Shown in pieces: positions 6,062 through 8,150 of a stretch of DNA of 8,150 bases. The stretch spans positions 1 to 8,150 of the forward strand of contig CALERM010000043.1 of assembly GCA_937907715.1 (NCBI GenBank), read 5' to 3'. The DNA is from an uncultured Clostridia bacterium (GTDB taxonomy: Bacteria > Bacillota > Clostridia > Oscillospirales > Oscillospiraceae). The translations under genes and the position numbers were made by a program. Position 1 is the first letter of the stretch, and each line of letters opens with the position of its first letter. The notes below the pieces were generated by a model that saw nothing but the letters and a program-made list of their open reading frames with translations, was not told where the DNA came from and searched no databases.

Positions 6062-7543
6062 CATATGGAAGATGGGCGACAGGGCAGGGTAGAGCCGGTC
6101 GTAGCGCGCACGCAGCGCCCGGTAGGCGGCGAAATTCAGCTCGTCCGGAGATAGAACGCTTGCCTGCGCAATGCCGGAAACCGCCTGCGAGAGGCTTTCA
6201 AACAGCCCGATGCCGACACCCGCGGCAGCCGCTGCGCCGAGTGTTGCGGCAGAATCGGAGAATGTGGTCACATCGTGCAGCTGCACCTCGCACAGATCGG
6301 CAATGATCTGCTTCCAGACCTTTGACTTGACGCCGCCTCCGATGATGCGAAGATCCGTGATCTCGCCAGTGCTGCGCAGCACGTCCAGAATCTGACTCAG
6401 CCCGCAGCCGACGCCTTCCAGAACCGCGCGCAGGAAATGCTCGCGCCGGTGCTGCTGGGTTATGCCGAAGAAGACGCCCTGCGCCTGCTCGTCGTAAATG
6501 GGCGAGCGCTCGCCCTCCAAGTAGGGCAGGAAGATCAGCCCTTCCGCGCCGGCAGGAATGTTGCTGGCGGCGGCGTCGAAGGCTCTGGGCGAGCCAACCT
6601 CGAAAAGCTTCTGCGCCCAGTTGACGCATTTGCCCGCGCAGCGCATCGCGCCGAAGACCGAAAAGCTTCTGCCGTCGAGCGTGCAGATGTGCCCCAGCCG
6701 CCGCTGCGCGTCGAAAAACGGCTCTCTTGTCTGCCCGGCAATCCAGGCGGCGGTGTCGAGACTCATATAATATGCGCCGTCCTCCGCGACACCTGCACCG
6801 ACGCTTTCGCACATCCCGCTGCCGCCGCCGACAGAAACGGGAATTCCCGCACGCAGCCCCAGATGGTATGCCGCCTCCTCGGTCAAATGCCCGGCGATCG
6901 AGCAGCCGGGGCGGATGGTCGGGAATTTCTCCGCATGAAGCGAAAGATTTTGAAGCATTTCATAGTCGTAGTCGCGCGTCTGCAGATTCATCAGACCCGC
7001 GCGCGAGGCATCCGAGAAATCGGTCGAGTCCATGCTGCCCGTGAGCCGGTAAACGAGATAGTCCTTGCATTGCAGGAACCGGACGGTTTTTTCATAGACC
7101 TCCGGCTCGTTTTCGTGCAGCCAGACCGCCTTGGAAAGCGTGAGGTTCGGTGTGAGGACATTGCCGGAAATGCGGTAGAAATAGTCTGCGCCGAACCGGT
7201 CCAGCAGCGTTTCGGTCACAAGCTTCGCGCGTGTGTCGCGCCGGATCATCGCCGGGCGCAGCACCTGACCCTCGCGGTCCATCGGCAGAAGCCCCAGCAT
7301 ATGCCCACAAACGCCGATGGCGTCGACCTGCTTGAGATATTCCGGCACCAGCTCGCGCAGCATCAGCATTGCGCGCACGGCGCTCATCCACCAGTCGGCG
7401 GCGTCCTGCTCGACTCCGCCGTCCGGCAGGCGGTGGGTGGGGTAGGTGGTGGTCACGTTCCGGAGTATGTTCAGATGCGCATCGACCAGCGACGCCTTCA
7501 AGCCGCTTGTTCCGATGTCAAAAACCAGCAAAACGGTATGCAA
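6059..7543 (-). CDS. FGGY-family (xylulokinase-like) sugar kinase with altered active site
   Basis: This is a full-length (494-residue) FGGY carbohydrate-kinase homologue. The N-terminal phosphate loop DIGTSGLKASLVD (from Asp9), SDASRAGLMN, the segment PYLEGERSPIYD, HFLRAVLEGVG and the adenosine-site GGGVKSKVWKQIIAD (Gly402-404 onward) are typical of xylulokinase-like members. Three key positions deviate. The GGGD motif carrying the catalytic base is GGGS (Ser242, codon AGC). The following phosphate loop, usually GTS or GSS, is LDTAAW (262-267). The xylulose-contact motif QMHG is HMLG (81-84). The substrate is therefore unclear and kinase activity is doubtful. The start is TTG (7543-7541), supported by GGGAGGG (7557-7551) seven bases upstream; no ATG fits. 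The frame is intact and codon use matches the neighbours, so it is not decayed. No transporter or isomerase gene adjoins it to suggest a sugar. A promoter is likely within 7590-7640, but no hexamer pair there is convincing. Confidence 0.9.
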   Translation of the reverse strand: MHTVLLVFDIGTSGLKASLVDAHLNILRNVTTTYPTHRLPDGGVEQDAADWWMSAVRAMLMLRELVPEYLKQVDAIGVCGHMLGLLPMDREGQVLRPAMIRRDTRAKLVTETLLDRFGADYFYRISGNVLTPNLTLSKAVWLHENEPEVYEKTVRFLQCKDYLVYRLTGSMDSTDFSDASRAGLMNLQTRDYDYEMLQNLSLHAEKFPTIRPGCSIAGHLTEEAAYHLGLRAGIPVSVGGGSGMCESVGAGVAEDGAYYMSLDTAAWIAGQTREPFFDAQRRLGHICTLDGRSFSVFGAMRCAGKCVNWAQKLFEVGSPRAFDAAASNIPAGAEGLIFLPYLEGERSPIYDEQAQGVFFGITQQHRREHFLRAVLEGVGCGLSQILDVLRSTGEITDLRIIGGGVKSKVWKQIIADLCEVQLHDVTTFSDSAATLGAAAAAGVGIGLFESLSQAVSGIAQASVLSPDELNFAAYRALRARYDRLYPALSPIFHM

Positions 7544-7682
7544 AGAGAATCCCTCCCAGTCGTATATAGAGATCGGGAAGCCCGAAAGAATCCTATACTA
7601 TTGTATTATAAATCCGGGCAAAAGAAAAGCGCGTTTTGGAGAAAAACAGCGCCTGCGTCCGCCTGCGGCAAAGTTTTCCCTT

Positions 7683-7705
7683 TTGCATAAATATCTCTTG
7701 CATAA
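7683..7705 (+). repeat. Direct repeat TTGCATAA upstream of asnA
   Basis: Two identical copies of TTGCATAA lie at 7683-7690 and 7698-7705, 15 bases start to start. The second supplies the -35 hexamer (TTGCAT) of the asnA promoter. The repeat could be a tandem regulator site or simple AT-rich coincidence. Confidence 0.35.
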
Positions 7706-7726
7706 TTCGGAAAACTATACTATAAT
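7698..7726 (+). promoter_or_regulatory. Sigma-A-type promoter of asnA
   Basis: TTGCAT (7698-7703), a 17-base spacer and a perfect TATAAT (7721-7726) precede asnA. Transcription should start near 7733, leaving a leader of about 27 bases. That is too short for a T-box or other large riboswitch. The rest of the 216-base region between the divergent genes holds only the - strand ribosome binding site of the FGGY gene and AT-rich sequence. Confidence 0.75.
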
Positions 7727-7759
7727 TTTGGCATATTTTTCAGAAAGGAGCCCATTTTT

Positions 7760-8150
7760 ATGAGCAAGCTCGTGATCCCGCAGGGATATCGCGCGCCGCT
7801 GTCCACCTATGAAATGCAGCGCGCCATTGAATTCATCAAAAGCAACTTTCAGGTCAATCTGGGCAATGCGCTGAATCTGCGCAGAGTGTCCGCACCCCTT
7901 TTTGTGGAGGAGAATTCCGGTCTGAATGATAATCTGAATGGGTATGAGCGTCCGGTGGGCTTCGACATTCCGGATGTCGGCGTGAACGCGCAGGTCGTCC
8001 ATTCGCTGGCAAAGTGGAAGCGCCTGGCGCTCAAGCGCTATGAGTTTAACCCCGGCAAGGGGCTTTTCGCCGATATGAACGCCATCCGCCGCGATGAGGA
8101 GGTCGACAACCTCCACTCCGTCTACGTCGACCAGTGGGACTGGGAAAAGG
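7760..8150 (+). CDS. asnA: Aspartate-ammonia ligase (asparagine synthetase A), 3' end missing
   Basis: The first 130 residues of AsnA are present; the frame is open at the right edge, and the full family length is about 330-340 residues. The enzyme makes asparagine from aspartate, ammonia and ATP, releasing AMP and diphosphate, and has a class II aminoacyl-tRNA-synthetase-like catalytic fold. Recognisable family segments are RRVSAPLFVEENSGLNDNLN (residues 43-62, the E. coli equivalent reads QAPILSRVGDGTQDNLS), VVHSLAKWKRLAL near residue 85, GLFADMNAIRRDE, and LHSVYVDQWDWEK near residue 120, which is almost invariant. The ATG at 7760 has AAAGGAG (7744-7750) nine bases upstream and the promoter at 7698-7726. 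The gene is divergent from the FGGY kinase gene. Use of free ammonia rather than glutamine fits an ammonia-rich gut niche, but that is inference. Confidence 0.95.
   Translation, partial: MSKLVIPQGYRAPLSTYEMQRAIEFIKSNFQVNLGNALNLRRVSAPLFVEENSGLNDNLNGYERPVGFDIPDVGVNAQVVHSLAKWKRLALKRYEFNPGKGLFADMNAIRRDEEVDNLHSVYVDQWDWEK

Noticed and set aside
6059..7543. FGGY gene as a pseudogene because of its altered active site
   Set aside because: The frame is uninterrupted, length and other motifs are normal, and a ribosome binding site is present. Functional divergence fits better than decay.
7625..7637. AAAAGCGCGTTTT as a LacI-type operator upstream of the FGGY gene
   Set aside because: Only the AAAA/TTTT arms pair; the centre is not symmetric. 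It is too weak to call.
6437..7690. Long open frame (417 codons) on the + strand opposite the FGGY kinase
   Set aside because: The - strand protein has clear FGGY motifs and a good ribosome binding site; the + strand frame has neither.
1..8150. Mobile element, CRISPR array, defence system or tRNA gene
   Set aside because: No transposase, integrase, regular spaced repeats, toxin-antitoxin pair or cloverleaf-like segment was seen on either strand.

Overview
This 8,150-base window reads as ordinary chromosome from a GC-rich, anaerobic, gut-type Clostridia (Firmicutes/Bacillota; an Oscillospiraceae-like genome is my best guess). The evidence is a CpI-type [FeFe] hydrogenase, strong AGGAGG-like ribosome binding sites before almost every gene, a TTG start, a cytidylate-kinase-like protein of a family common in Firmicutes, and G/C-rich third codon positions. 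The assignment is inferred from gene content, not from a marker gene. I see no insertion sequence, phage gene, tRNA, rRNA, CRISPR array or plasmid function.

Left part (1-2970, + strand): the 3' part of a GltD-like FAD/NAD(P) flavoprotein overlaps by 7 bases the start of a complete monomeric [FeFe] hydrogenase (hydA). The pair looks translationally coupled and probably forms one electron-transfer module linking pyridine nucleotides and/or ferredoxin to H2. A hairpin terminator closes the operon.

Middle (2970-4290, - strand): a cytidylate-kinase-like P-loop protein has its own promoter and terminator. Upstream of it lies an unrecognised 143-residue helical protein. The latter faces away from the glpK operon across a short divergent intergenic region that holds an inverted repeat and a GC-only leader hairpin.

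Right part (4320-8150): a small DUF3006-like gene precedes glycerol kinase (glpK). glpK runs tail to tail into a second FGGY-family kinase on the - strand, with a shared, probably bidirectional terminator. That second kinase is full length but has Ser in place of the usual catalytic Asp, and an altered phosphate-binding loop; this is the most notable anomaly in the window. Divergent from it, the 5' part of asnA (ammonia-dependent asparagine synthetase) starts behind a clear sigma-A-type promoter and runs off the window.

Overall the genes cover H2/redox balance, glycerol entry into glycolysis, a sugar-kinase-like protein of doubtful activity, and asparagine synthesis. I found no evidence of a new multi-gene system. 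The points worth checking are the deviant FGGY kinase, the flavoprotein-hydrogenase pair, the GlpK regulatory loop, and the two uncharacterised small genes.
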